Positions 22,957 to 32,146 of a stretch of 64,000 nt of DNA are shown piece after piece; the first letter of the stretch is position 1, and each line of letters starts with the position of its first letter. The stretch comes from Liquidambar formosana. Lineage: Eukaryota; Streptophyta; Magnoliopsida; Saxifragales; Altingiaceae. Below the pieces are notes generated by a model. It worked only from the letters and a program-made list of their open reading frames with translations. It was not told the origin of the DNA and searched no databases. Made by a program: the position numbers and the translations under genes. Where the stretch lies: assembly GCA_039720395.1 (NCBI GenBank), contig CM077832.1, positions 25,135,607-25,199,606 on the forward strand, given 5' to 3'.

Positions 22957-23038
22957 CCTCGGGTGACCACCTGGGGCTGGGCGGCTAGCCGCCTGGGCCC
23001 AGGCGGCTAGCCGCCCAGGCCTGGGTGGTCACCCGAGC
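22957..23038. promoter_or_regulatory. GC-rich module upstream of the E1 DUF7745-like gene
   Basis: Nearly identical, in the same plus-strand orientation, to the module in the E1 LTR; the only difference I noticed is GGCTAGCCGCC in place of GGCTAGCAGCC. The flanking sequences are unrelated. The TATA box lies about 87 bp beyond its end. Confidence 0.8.
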
Positions 23039-23123
23039 CCGAAGCGGTGTTTCGCCTGATTTTAGGAAACTTCCTATTTTGACGGGATTCCACCTTCCAA
23101 AACACGGATTTCCGAATTTTTTC

Positions 23124-23131
23124 CTATAAAA
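23124..23131 (+). promoter_or_regulatory. TATA box of the E1 DUF7745-like gene
   Basis: CTATAAAA, about 55 bp before the ATG at 23181. It is conserved at the same spacing in E2 (42922-42929), with CACATCCAAG right after it in both. Confidence 0.75.
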
Positions 23132-23180
23132 GCACATCCAAGGGGTCTCAAACCCTACTAACATTCATTGAGGGCAAGTT

Positions 23181-24467
23181 ATGGAAGCCCTAGACAAACT
23201 CTTGAGTGATTTTCTGAAGGTTATGAGTGCGGAGGCAAGGAAGGAGTTCAAGCGCTACTGCTTGGATCCGTTGTTTTCTTTGATGCATGTGAAGCTTGAA
23301 ACCACTCTTCTCACTGCTGCTACATACTTTTGGGATCCCCAACTTCATGTATTCCGTTTCAACTATGAAGAGCTATGCCCAACAATGGAAGAGTTCTGCG
23401 CTCTGTATGGAGTTTCACCTGTAGGACCTTTCATCCTCCCTACTCCACGCTCAAGTTACTTGATTTCCTTCTCCAACTTCCTTGGGATTTCTCAACAAGA
23501 GGCCCCCATATTTGTGAAGGATCATAAGGTGAATCTCATGGAAATAGCAACTTCCTTCTTGGCTCATGATAGCAAAGGTACCTTGGATTTCAACCTTCCT
23601 ACTCAACATGCTCTTGCTTTCTGCTTGGTTGGTCGCTTCCTTATCTCCACGGGGACTCTCTATGTCCCTATTCAAATTTGTGAACTGATCCCTTTTCTTC
23701 TTGAACACAACAACCTGATTCCCATAGTGCTAGCTGAAACCCTCAACAGTTTAGACAAAGCTCATGATAACCCACAAGCCCCATTAGGAGGGAGCCCCGT
23801 TCTACTGCAGATGTGGCTTCTTGAAAGGCTTAATTTCTTATCTCCTGCCACCATTAACCCATACAAACCCCAACATTATTGTTGCCGTCGAGTTGAACTC
23901 CCTGGTCAATTTTCTTTGAGGGAATGGTTGGGCTACTTTCACACACTCTCATGGCGAAACATTAAGTGGTTTGTCTTTATATGGGGATGCAAGGAACAAA
24001 TTCTTCTTCGAACTTCTGGGTGTGCTATGGTCAAACTCATAGGGTTGAGGTCAACTTCATTCTATTGGACTTCAAGAATCCTTCGTCAAATGGGTGCCAT
24101 GCAAACCATACCTACTTCTGTGGTATTTGATCATTCTGTCGAACCCGTGGGCCCCATAATGGTTAAGTGGGCCAAGACTAGATGGACTGACCAATTGAAA
24201 CTGACTCGAGTTGAAAACACTGATGGGCCTTATGTCATGAGCCCTGAATACAAGACATGGTTGAAGACTAGCTTGGGTGAAAGAGAAACCATACGCAGGG
24301 AAAGGATTTATGACCTTATCAAGGACACAAGACTTGGATTTTGCAGGGAAGACATTCTGGAAGCAGTGGAAGCAGCACATGCTCATGACTTGCGAAAGAA
24401 GCGAAGACTTGAAAGAAAAGAGAAGAAAGCAAACCAAGAGACTCTGAAGAAAAACAAAAAGACTTGA
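23181..24467 (+). CDS. DUF7745-like protein carried antisense in E1
   Basis: A single-exon gene of 428 codons, opposite in strand to gag-pol and convergent with pol. The protein has the pattern I associate with plant DUF7745 proteins, which often accompany gypsy elements: YFWDPQLHVFRFNYEELCPTMEEFCALYG near residues 50-80, a proline-rich step (GPFILPTPR), then QMWLLERL and a tryptophan-rich WRNIKWFVFIWGC block around 258-270. The last ~50 residues are strongly basic and charged (RKKRRLERKEKK), which could bind nucleic acid or act as a nuclear signal. I see no signal peptide or membrane segment, so it is not an env-like gene. Its own module and TATA box lie upstream. The family name is from memory and the molecular function is unknown. 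Confidence 0.75.
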   Translation: MEALDKLLSDFLKVMSAEARKEFKRYCLDPLFSLMHVKLETTLLTAATYFWDPQLHVFRFNYEELCPTMEEFCALYGVSPVGPFILPTPRSSYLISFSNFLGISQQEAPIFVKDHKVNLMEIATSFLAHDSKGTLDFNLPTQHALAFCLVGRFLISTGTLYVPIQICELIPFLLEHNNLIPIVLAETLNSLDKAHDNPQAPLGGSPVLLQMWLLERLNFLSPATINPYKPQHYCCRRVELPGQFSLREWLGYFHTLSWRNIKWFVFIWGCKEQILLRTSGCAMVKLIGLRSTSFYWTSRILRQMGAMQTIPTSVVFDHSVEPVGPIMVKWAKTRWTDQLKLTRVENTDGPYVMSPEYKTWLKTSLGERETIRRERIYDLIKDTRLGFCREDILEAVEAAHAHDLRKKRRLERKEKKANQETLKKNKKT

Positions 24468-24830
24468 AGACTTTTAGAAATAGGTTATCTATGGCATGTC
24501 AATAGTTCTTTATCTAACATCAATAAATTGCTATGTCAATCAATTAGTTCTAAATGAATTGCCAATAATAACTTAATTTTGAGATTTGTTGTTGTGATGT
24601 TGTTTGGACCGCACCCAAGGTAACTTTATGGGCTGCCTACGTATCCCCATCCTTTTTTCAATTTTTTTTTCATTTTTTCTTTTCTTTTTCTTCTCTTTTT
24701 TCTTTTTTTCTTTTCTCTTTTTTCTCTTTTTTCATTTTTTTTTTTTTAGGAATGGGGAATCAGGCCCTCGTAGTTCAAATGCCTTAACTTTTGCCTAGGC
24801 CACCCTTATGGGTTTTCAACCTAGCAGGCC
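24468..24830. other. Convergent 3' region between the DUF7745-like gene and pol
   Basis: The two opposing genes end toward each other here. It contains CACCCAAGGTAACTTTATGG, GCTGCCTACGTATCC, a T-rich tract (about 24650-24750) and the CTTATGGGTTTTCAACCTAG motif just before the pol stop. E2 keeps the same order, and fragments of it recur near 11.1 and 11.9 kb. Confidence 0.6.
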
Positions 24831-27800
24831 TTACACATAATACTTCTTCAATTGATCCAAATTGGTAGGACGAGCGAACTCAATTCCATCTAAATCCATG
24901 AGGCGAACAGCCCCTGCTGGTAATATCTCCTTGATAACATACGGGCCACCCCAACTTGGCTTGAACTTCCCTCGTGGATCAAAAATTGGAGCTCTGATTT
25001 CTTTCAACACCAAATCCCCTGTCTTCAAACCTCGGTCTTTGACATGCTTGTTGAATGCTCTTGCAACCCTTCGCTGATATCCCTGCACATGATATAAGGC
25101 CCTCAATCGCCTTTCATCGAGCAATGCCAACTCATCATAACGGTTCTTAACCCAATCAGCTTCTGCTATCTGACTTTCCATAGCAACCCGTAATGACGGT
25201 ACCTCCAACTCAATAGGCAAAACAGCCTCCATCCCATACACCAAGGAATAAGGGGTAGCCCCTGTTGATGATCTCACAGATGTTCTATAGCCCCATAAGG
25301 CTAATGGCAACTTCTCATGCCAATCAGTGTAGGTGTCAGCTGTTTTCTGTAGTATCTTCTTAACATTCTTGTTGGCAGCCTCCACTGCCCCATTAGTCTG
25401 TGGGCGATAAGGGGAGGATAGATGGTGCACTATACTGTATTTCTGCAAAAGTTCCTTGGTTTCTTTCTGAAAGTGCTGACCATTGTCTGAAATAATCTCA
25501 TGGGGTACCCCATACCTGTAGATAATGTTGAGCTGTATGAACTGTGCTACCTTCTTGGCATTCAGGGTCTTAAAGGATGCTGCCTCTACCCACTTAGTGA
25601 AGTAATCGATAGCTACCAAGATGTACTCATGCCCATTGGAGGCTTTCGGCTTAATCTGCCCAATTATATCTATTCCCCACACTGCAAACGGCCAAGGTGA
25701 CGACATACTTGTCAAAGGCATGGAAGGTAAGTGTTGTCCATTAGCAAAGACCTGACATTTGTGACACTTCTTAACATGTGCATGGCAATCTCTCTCCATT
25801 GTAGACCAATAGTAACCCAACCTCATGATCTTCTTAGCTAGCATATAACCATTCATGTGCGGTGCTCCAACTCCTTCATGGATTTCACTAACAAGACGCT
25901 CGGCTTCTTCCTCAGTGACACACAACAGATGGACCCCATCGTATGACCTTCGGTATAGCTTTCCTCCACACAAAACATAGTGACTTGCTAGTCTCCTCAG
26001 TGTTCTCCTATCAACGCGGGTTGCTCCTTCAGGATACTCCTTTTCCTCAATGAATTTCATGATGTCATAGTACCAAGGATGGCCATCTTTCAACTCTCCT
26101 TCTCGAATAGAACAGCAATACACAGGTTTTTCTCTACATTCTATCACCAATGGTTTTACATTCCCACCATCCGGGATTTCCACCATAGAAGCTAGAGTTG
26201 CCAAAGCATCAGCGAACTGATTCTTATTTCTTGACAAATAGTTGAACTCTATTTCCACAAATTCCTTAGTCAAGGCTTCTAAGTAAGCATGATACGGCAA
26301 CAGCTTCTCATCACGAGTCTTCCACTCTCCCTTTATCTGGCAGATAATCAGTGCTGAATCTCCGAAAACTTCTAACTCTTTGATCCCCAGTTCTAGTGCA
26401 GCTTCCAATGCAAGGATGCAGGCTTCATACTCGGCAATGTTGTTGGTGGCTTCAAACCCTAACTTAACCGCCAATGGTGTGAATGCTTCTTCAGGTGAGA
26501 CTAGTAGAACTCCTATCCCATACCCTCTCTTATTTGCAGCTCCATCAAAGTATACTTTCCAACTCTTCTTTCCAATCTCCAGGACATCCTCATCGGGGAA
26601 TTGATCATTAAATTGTTCTGATGACGCCACAGGGCAGCTAGCCAAGTAATCTGCAATGACACTTCCTTTTACTGACTTCTGTGTTACATACTTTATGTCG
26701 AATTCATTGAGAAGAATTGACCATCGGGCAGTTCTGTAGGACAAGACCGGCCTTTCTATCAGGTACTTCAGTGGGTCCATTCGGCTTATCAAGAAAACCT
26801 CATACGACATCATGTAGTGACGGAGTTTCTGAGTTGCCCATACCAAAGCCACACAAGCCTTCTCTATGGCATTGTACCTCGCCTCATAATCTGTCATCTT
26901 CTTGCTTAGATAGTAAATGGCATTCTCCTTTTTTGACCCCTCAAGGTACTGAGCTAGCATAGCTCCCGTCGCGGTTTCAGTGACCGACAAGTATAACAAT
27001 AACGGCTCACCTTGTCGCGGAGGAACTAGAATTGGTGGATTACTCAAATACCTTTTGATAGTCTCAAAGGCTTCTTGACATTCTTCATTCCATACCTTCG
27101 GCACACCCTTCTTAAGCAACTTGAAAATCGGCTCACACACCATAGTCAAATTAGCAATGAACCTGCTTATGTACTGAATTCTCCCCAAGAACCCTCGAAT
27201 CTGCTTCTCTGTGCTAGGCGGCTCCATCTCTACAATGGCCTTGATTTTTCCCGGATCGACCTCAATTCCTCTCTGAGTAATCATGAATCCTAATAGCTTG
27301 CCCGCAGTGACACCAAAGGCGCATTTCTGTGGATTCAAACGCAAGTTGTACTTCTTTGCTCGCTCCAGGAACCTTTCTAGTGCCATGAAGTGTCCTTCTC
27401 GATCCACGGACTTCACGATCATGTCGTCCACATAAACTTCCACCTCCTTATGGATCATGTCATGCAGTAATGTTGTAGCAGCTCTCTGATAGGTAGCCCC
27501 AGCATTTCTCAAACCGAACGGCATCACTTTGTAACAATATGTTCCCCACTGTGTGATAAAGGCCGTTTTCTCCATATCTTGCGGCGCCATCTTTATCTGA
27601 TTGTATCCGGAAAACCCATCCATGAAAGAGAGGAGTGCATGTCCTACAGTGCTATCTACCAATACATCAATGTGGGGCAAAGGGAAATCATCCTTAGGGC
27701 TTGCTGCATTAAGATCTCGAAAATCCACACACATCCTCACTTTTCCATCCTTTTTAGGCACGGGAACTATATTAGATAACCACTTGGGATACTCCACAAC

Positions 27801-28190
27801 CTGTAGGAACCCCGCATCGAGTTGCTTGGTTACTTCCTCCTTTACCTTCAATGCCCACTCGGGTTTCAATCTTCTCAATTTTTGCTTTACCGGCTTTTTA
27901 AGGGGATTGGTGGGGATGAAGTGCTGCACAATGTCTGGATCTATGCCGGGCATGTCTTCATAAGACCATGCAAAGGCCGTTATGTTGGCCTTTAGGAGGG
28001 CTATCAGCTTTTCTTTTTCAAGTGGTGAAAGGGTTATCCCAATTTTAATTATCTTTGGCAATTCATTTGTCCCTAAATTGATTGATTCCAATTCATCCAT
28101 GTTAGGTTCGGTGACACCCCTTTTCCTTCGCTCGACGAGCTCCGGGGGGACGTCATTCCTAGGATCTATATCCATGCCATAAATATCCAT
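24831..28190 (-). CDS. pol: E1 pol: reverse transcriptase, two RNases H, integrase
   Basis: 1119 codons, open throughout. In order: reverse transcriptase (about residues 75-300) with PVPKKDGKVRMCVDFRDLN and the catalytic YVDDM at about 252; the retroelement RNase H (about 370-510); a second, archaeal-type RNase H beginning VYFDGAANKRGYGIG at about 544 and holding NNIAEYEA; integrase with an HHCC zinc finger (ending CHKC at about 806) and a D-D-35-E core (D in GIDIIG about 838, D in SDNGQ about 900, E in GAVEAAN about 935); and a C-terminal region with GPYVIKEI. The double RNase H is diagnostic of the Tat lineage. The protease is not here but at the end of the gag frame. The first ATG is probably not the true start: the frame is open upstream to a splice acceptor at 28210. 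Confidence 0.95.
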   Translation of the reverse strand: MDIYGMDIDPRNDVPPELVERRKRGVTEPNMDELESINLGTNELPKIIKIGITLSPLEKEKLIALLKANITAFAWSYEDMPGIDPDIVQHFIPTNPLKKPVKQKLRRLKPEWALKVKEEVTKQLDAGFLQVVEYPKWLSNIVPVPKKDGKVRMCVDFRDLNAASPKDDFPLPHIDVLVDSTVGHALLSFMDGFSGYNQIKMAPQDMEKTAFITQWGTYCYKVMPFGLRNAGATYQRAATTLLHDMIHKEVEVYVDDMIVKSVDREGHFMALERFLERAKKYNLRLNPQKCAFGVTAGKLLGFMITQRGIEVDPGKIKAIVEMEPPSTEKQIRGFLGRIQYISRFIANLTMVCEPIFKLLKKGVPKVWNEECQEAFETIKRYLSNPPILVPPRQGEPLLLYLSVTETATGAMLAQYLEGSKKENAIYYLSKKMTDYEARYNAIEKACVALVWATQKLRHYMMSYEVFLISRMDPLKYLIERPVLSYRTARWSILLNEFDIKYVTQKSVKGSVIADYLASCPVASSEQFNDQFPDEDVLEIGKKSWKVYFDGAANKRGYGIGVLLVSPEEAFTPLAVKLGFEATNNIAEYEACILALEAALELGIKELEVFGDSALIICQIKGEWKTRDEKLLPYHAYLEALTKEFVEIEFNYLSRNKNQFADALATLASMVEIPDGGNVKPLVIECREKPVYCCSIREGELKDGHPWYYDIMKFIEEKEYPEGATRVDRRTLRRLASHYVLCGGKLYRRSYDGVHLLCVTEEEAERLVSEIHEGVGAPHMNGYMLAKKIMRLGYYWSTMERDCHAHVKKCHKCQVFANGQHLPSMPLTSMSSPWPFAVWGIDIIGQIKPKASNGHEYILVAIDYFTKWVEAASFKTLNAKKVAQFIQLNIIYRYGVPHEIISDNGQHFQKETKELLQKYSIVHHLSSPYRPQTNGAVEAANKNVKKILQKTADTYTDWHEKLPLALWGYRTSVRSSTGATPYSLVYGMEAVLPIELEVPSLRVAMESQIAEADWVKNRYDELALLDERRLRALYHVQGYQRRVARAFNKHVKDRGLKTGDLVLKEIRAPIFDPRGKFKPSWGGPYVIKEILPAGAVRLMDLDGIEFARPTNLDQLKKYYV

Positions 28191-28209
28191 AGAAGAGAGA
28201 AAAGAAACA

Positions 28210-28387
28210 CTGCAAGCAAATAATGTATAAAAGAAAACACTTCATTAAAGGAACCAACAAAAAGACACAAACTTGAAAGGGAAACAAAATTTGGTGTCAC
28301 AACTATGAAACGACTCCTAACTCCACAAAGTGGGATAGGCGGACACACTTTATTGAAAGCAGGAAAGACTCTAACTAAGGAACCTAC
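28210..28387 (-). other. Predicted 178-nt intron between gag-protease and pol in E1
   Basis: On the element strand the donor is GTAGGT, starting at 28387, and the acceptor is TTGCTTGCAG, ending at 28210. The gag stop codon (TAG, 28386-28384) is inside the donor. Removing the intron leaves two bases of gag plus 19 bases before the pol ATG, so the frame runs through. E2 keeps the donor, the acceptor and the same 2+19 arithmetic. Ogre elements are known to carry an intron between protease and RT. Splicing here is predicted from sequence, not observed. Confidence 0.75.
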
Positions 28388-31300
28388 AAGCTACTATCAG
28401 GCAGGTCATGATCTTCCTCTTCAAGGATCTCTGCAATGGCTCCATCTTCTAGGTACCAATTATGAAGCGGCATGGTTGCATGGTGAATTGACGAATCTTG
28501 GCAATCTTCTGTTGCTGACTCCCCCAAAGTAAGAACCATATCTTGGAACATGGTGACCATGGTTTCAGAATCCATGTGCTCCACCCAATCTTCTTTCTTC
28601 TTTCCCATAGAATTGTACCAACTTGTCAAGCTCTGAGGATTCGCCCCCTCTGTAAAGTACTTGTCACAAAAATCTTTGTCTGCCAGTGCTGGATCAGAAC
28701 TTGGGTAAAAAGTGCAATAGTGTGAGGGCTCTTCCTCTCCAAACTCTTGTTCTATGCACTGCACATACTCAAACCCAGACAAGGGTATCTCAATTGATTC
28801 AGGTTTTATTTCACATATGGGTACACCCGCCATTTTCAAATCATAGTCCCCTTGAAGTGTAACAATGGCTCCCTCATGTGGGAACTTCACCTTTTGATGC
28901 AATGATGATGCTACAGCCCCAGCAGGATGAATCCAAGGCCTTCCCAATAACAGATTGAAACATGACGGCACATCCAGGACTTGAAATTCTACTCTGAACT
29001 CTGTGGGTCCCATGATTAAAGGTAAAGTGATCATCCCAATTACTTCTCTACGGGTATTATCATACGCCCTCACTGTCTGCCTAGATGGAGTGAAATCGGT
29101 GGGCCCCAAGCCCAAAACAGTTGCAGTTCTCAAGGGACATACATTCAATGCGGAACCATTATCAATCAAGACCGTAGGAACTCTCTTCCCCATGGTATCA
29201 ACAGTTATATGCAAGGCTTGGGAGTGGCTTGGCCCACTCTTAGGTAAGTCAGTCTCTGTGAACACTATAGTGGAATTCTTCGGAGCAGGGTTTACTAGAT
29301 TCACCAATCCCTCAGGAGACAAATCAACCGGAACCTGTATCTGGTTTAACAACTTCAGCACTGTCTGTCTGTGTTTGTGAGAGGCCATAAGCAAGCCCCA
29401 GATGGTGATATTGGCATTGGTCTTCTTCAATTGTCGGAGTACTTCGTCCTCTTCTTCTTGCACATCAAGGTGCTTATCTAACTCACCCAGTGGATTATCA
29501 GATTCCAAGTGCGGAGGCTTGAAATGGCGGCCCCCTCTTGTCATGTGGTCTACTTCTTCATCACTAGCCCATATGTCATCAATTTCATTTGTGTCACCCA
29601 TCAGGTCATCCCATTCAATCATGTCAATGTCCTCCATCTGCACCTCTTCAGGTATATCATCCCAGCCCGTAGGAATTATGGGCTCACTTGGCAATGGATC
29701 AGGATAAAGCACATAGTAATCAAACCCCCCCGAAGGTTCTCCCAATAACCCCACTTGAGGGTCTCCTGCTTCGTACCTTTCTTTCAACTGCTGTTGGATG
29801 GACTTCTTTGGCAATTGCAGGGTCTTTTGATCAATGAGGTCTTGAACGACCTTTCTCAACATAGCGCAGTCCTCAGTGTCATGGCCGGGTATACCATGGT
29901 ATTGGCAATACTGATGGGGTGTTTGGGGTCTTGGCTTTGGAGGGTGAGGTATGATAAGGCCTTGGTTGCAGCATTGGTGAAAGGCTTGGGTCAGGGACAT
30001 GGGTAATGGAGTGTATTGTCTTATGGGTAGGCAAAGTCGAGATGGATCGGCTTCAATGGCATTTATGGAGTTGGATGAATTATGAGAGGGAAGTGGATTT
30101 TGGGTGACATTTGGGCGATTTGGTGGAGTTGGTGGTGAGATGATTTGTTTGTCAAGTAGGTCTTGGATCTCATGCCTAAGGCGATAGCAACGGTTGGTTG
30201 AGTGGCCTTTGGCTTGGTGGAATTTGCAGTATTCATTCTCATTGAAGCTCTTGGGCAATGGATTTGGTGGTGGTCTTGGGTCGAGAGGTTTCAACAGGCC
30301 TCGGCTTTTTAGCTTTTCAAGTACTTTCTCAAGTGGCATATGCAGCTCGGTGAATTGGCGAGGTGGGTTGGTGTCATTTAGGGAGATAGGTTGAATGGGT
30401 TGGGCTATGGCATTGACCTCGGCATTGTTTTTCCCAGCAAAGTTCGGCCTGCGGCTCTTTTGGACTTCTTCTGTCTTGATTGACCCATTGGCAATGGCAT
30501 CCTCAACTTGTGTACCTGCTCCGATAAGAGCCTTGAAATTAGGGAAGTAGTGAGCAAAGAGGTGCTTGTGATACACCGGCAATAGGTTCTTAACCACCAA
30601 CTGAATCTGATCTTCCTCATTCGGTCTATCTGCCATTCTCGAGGCCTTTTGCCTCCACTTTGTAATGAAAGCGGAAAAGGTCTCATTAGCCCCTTGTTTT
30701 GTGGTCTCTAGGTCCCTTCTTGTGACATCCACCTCAGTGTTGTACTTGTAGTGCTCTGAAAACTCATTACATATATCTTCCCAAGTTCGGGTTCTATTCT
30801 CATCCAAGGCTAGGAACCATTTTAAGGCAGAAGTGGCTAGGGTTTCATGGAACATTTGGGCCAAGAGTTCATCTGTCGCTCCTCGAGGGTGCATAGCTCG
30901 TACATACATCTTCAAATGGGTCTTGGGGCAACCCGTTCCATCAAACTTTTCTAATTCAGGCATCTTGAATTGTAGTGGAATACGAGCTTGAGGAAACAAA
31001 GATAGGGTACGTACATCCACCATGTCATCTGTCCTACGGATTCCCTTTATAGTTCTCTCCAAGGCTTCCACCTTGCTAGCCAACACAGAGTCTGTATCAG
31101 AGGTCTTCCCCTTACTTCCCCCTTCCAGGTTAAAAACTTCAGGTGATTCATTCCCTTTGGGCTGAGTACTTCCCCCATCATTGGTCTTAGTGCCCTCTCC
31201 AGACTGGGTCCCATTTTCGGTGTTATCCCCCGGGGTACGGCCATTATTCTGTTCGGGTTCGGACATCTTATGTTGGATATCTTGGGCCATTTTCAATGCT

Positions 31301-31428
31301 CTCTCGGATACATCAGTGGTGTAATCAAGCTTGGTCATGATAGCCTTCAAACAAGTCTCAACATCAAAACCCCCTTCACTAGTTGCTTCTTCGGCCATGT
31401 CTGACTGGTTGGTAGAATCAATCTTCAC
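28384..31428 (-). CDS. gag: E1 gag-protease polyprotein
   Basis: 1014 codons. An N-terminal acidic, low-complexity region is followed by a capsid-type retrotransposon gag domain (about residues 150-330; LKMYVRAMHP, ALKWFLAL, FITKWRQKA). Two zinc-knuckle-like CX2HX4HX4C motifs follow: CKFHQAKGHSTNRC and CQYHGIPGHDTEDC. Near residue 752 is the aspartic protease site LIDNGSALNV, with the family's C-terminal LLGRPWIH at about 830. Gag packages the RNA and the protease matures the particle. The TAG stop sits inside a predicted splice donor, so unspliced RNA would give gag-protease and spliced RNA would give gag-pol. The frame differs from that of pol. Confidence 0.93.
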   Translation of the reverse strand: MKIDSTNQSDMAEEATSEGGFDVETCLKAIMTKLDYTTDVSERALKMAQDIQHKMSEPEQNNGRTPGDNTENGTQSGEGTKTNDGGSTQPKGNESPEVFNLEGGSKGKTSDTDSVLASKVEALERTIKGIRRTDDMVDVRTLSLFPQARIPLQFKMPELEKFDGTGCPKTHLKMYVRAMHPRGATDELLAQMFHETLATSALKWFLALDENRTRTWEDICNEFSEHYKYNTEVDVTRRDLETTKQGANETFSAFITKWRQKASRMADRPNEEDQIQLVVKNLLPVYHKHLFAHYFPNFKALIGAGTQVEDAIANGSIKTEEVQKSRRPNFAGKNNAEVNAIAQPIQPISLNDTNPPRQFTELHMPLEKVLEKLKSRGLLKPLDPRPPPNPLPKSFNENEYCKFHQAKGHSTNRCYRLRHEIQDLLDKQIISPPTPPNRPNVTQNPLPSHNSSNSINAIEADPSRLCLPIRQYTPLPMSLTQAFHQCCNQGLIIPHPPKPRPQTPHQYCQYHGIPGHDTEDCAMLRKVVQDLIDQKTLQLPKKSIQQQLKERYEAGDPQVGLLGEPSGGFDYYVLYPDPLPSEPIIPTGWDDIPEEVQMEDIDMIEWDDLMGDTNEIDDIWASDEEVDHMTRGGRHFKPPHLESDNPLGELDKHLDVQEEEDEVLRQLKKTNANITIWGLLMASHKHRQTVLKLLNQIQVPVDLSPEGLVNLVNPAPKNSTIVFTETDLPKSGPSHSQALHITVDTMGKRVPTVLIDNGSALNVCPLRTATVLGLGPTDFTPSRQTVRAYDNTRREVIGMITLPLIMGPTEFRVEFQVLDVPSCFNLLLGRPWIHPAGAVASSLHQKVKFPHEGAIVTLQGDYDLKMAGVPICEIKPESIEIPLSGFEYVQCIEQEFGEEEPSHYCTFYPSSDPALADKDFCDKYFTEGANPQSLTSWYNSMGKKKEDWVEHMDSETMVTMFQDMVLTLGESATEDCQDSSIHHATMPLHNWYLEDGAIAEILEEEDHDLPDSSL

Positions 31429-32124
31429 TAAGCGCCCTTGCTGGTCGCGGATCCAAGCCAGTACGTCCTCTCACTCCTCTACGAAAGGGAACAATCAGTC
31501 TCTCATCCTAAGGGTATGTCCTAGGCTTCCATATTTGTCTCAATGACTTCACATCATATATACTCAATTAGTCCCTTTTAATCCAATCACCTTTACAAGG
31601 GTCATGGGCGAAAGGTACGTATTAAGGATATAGGGTGCAAAGGTCCTCTATTAATTTTTCCATTAAGCACATCACAAACACGGTCATGATATCATTACAA
31701 ACAATGTGGGTGCATAAGGGTGAAACCATAGTGTCCTGCAAGTCTGTCTATATGGACTAATGATAAGGGTAGGCTGGGGTCCTTCACTTGCTTGAGCAAT
31801 CTTTATACCTAACCACATGTGGCATCAGGAACGCCGCGTGGGTCCAGCAGTACGTGATTAACTCATTTAATATACCCAAGGGCAAGCCCAAGGGTACTTG
31901 GCAAGAGAGGTTGAGAGCTTTCGCCCCAACTCATGGAATCAGGAAAACCAAGGTTGAGGCTAGGCCCGTCAGTGGCAAGGGACATCGATCCTAACATGCA
32001 AGAGTTTGCGCACACAATGCAATAAATGAAAGCACACAATCAAGCGAATGCAATGTGATTGATTTTAATTACACAAAAGAAATTAACTTAGCCCAATCAA
32101 ATTGTATAGAGTCTAGCCCACAAA
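31429..32124 (-). other. E1 5' leader between PBS and gag
   Basis: About 0.7 kb without a convincing coding region. The extra ORF1 that Ogre elements carry ahead of gag was not found. It should hold packaging signals, but none was recognised. Confidence 0.55.
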
Positions 32125-32142
32125 TCCCCAGTGGAGTCGCCA
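32125..32142 (-). promoter_or_regulatory. E1 primer-binding site
   Basis: On the element strand TGGCGACTCCACTGGGGA begins four bases after the 5' LTR. It starts TGG, as needed to pair with a tRNA CCA end. E2 has the identical 18 bases at 48474-48457. It is not the initiator-Met type seen in the copia units at 57.5 and 63 kb. tRNA-Arg is reported for Ogre elements, but I could not verify the match. Confidence 0.8.
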
Positions 32143-32146
32143 AGTC

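Noticed and set aside
23181..24467. env-like gene
   Set aside because: It is antisense to gag-pol, and has no signal peptide, membrane segment or glycoprotein features.
24862..28182. Plus-strand frames opposite pol
   Set aside because: Shadows of the pol frame without motifs.
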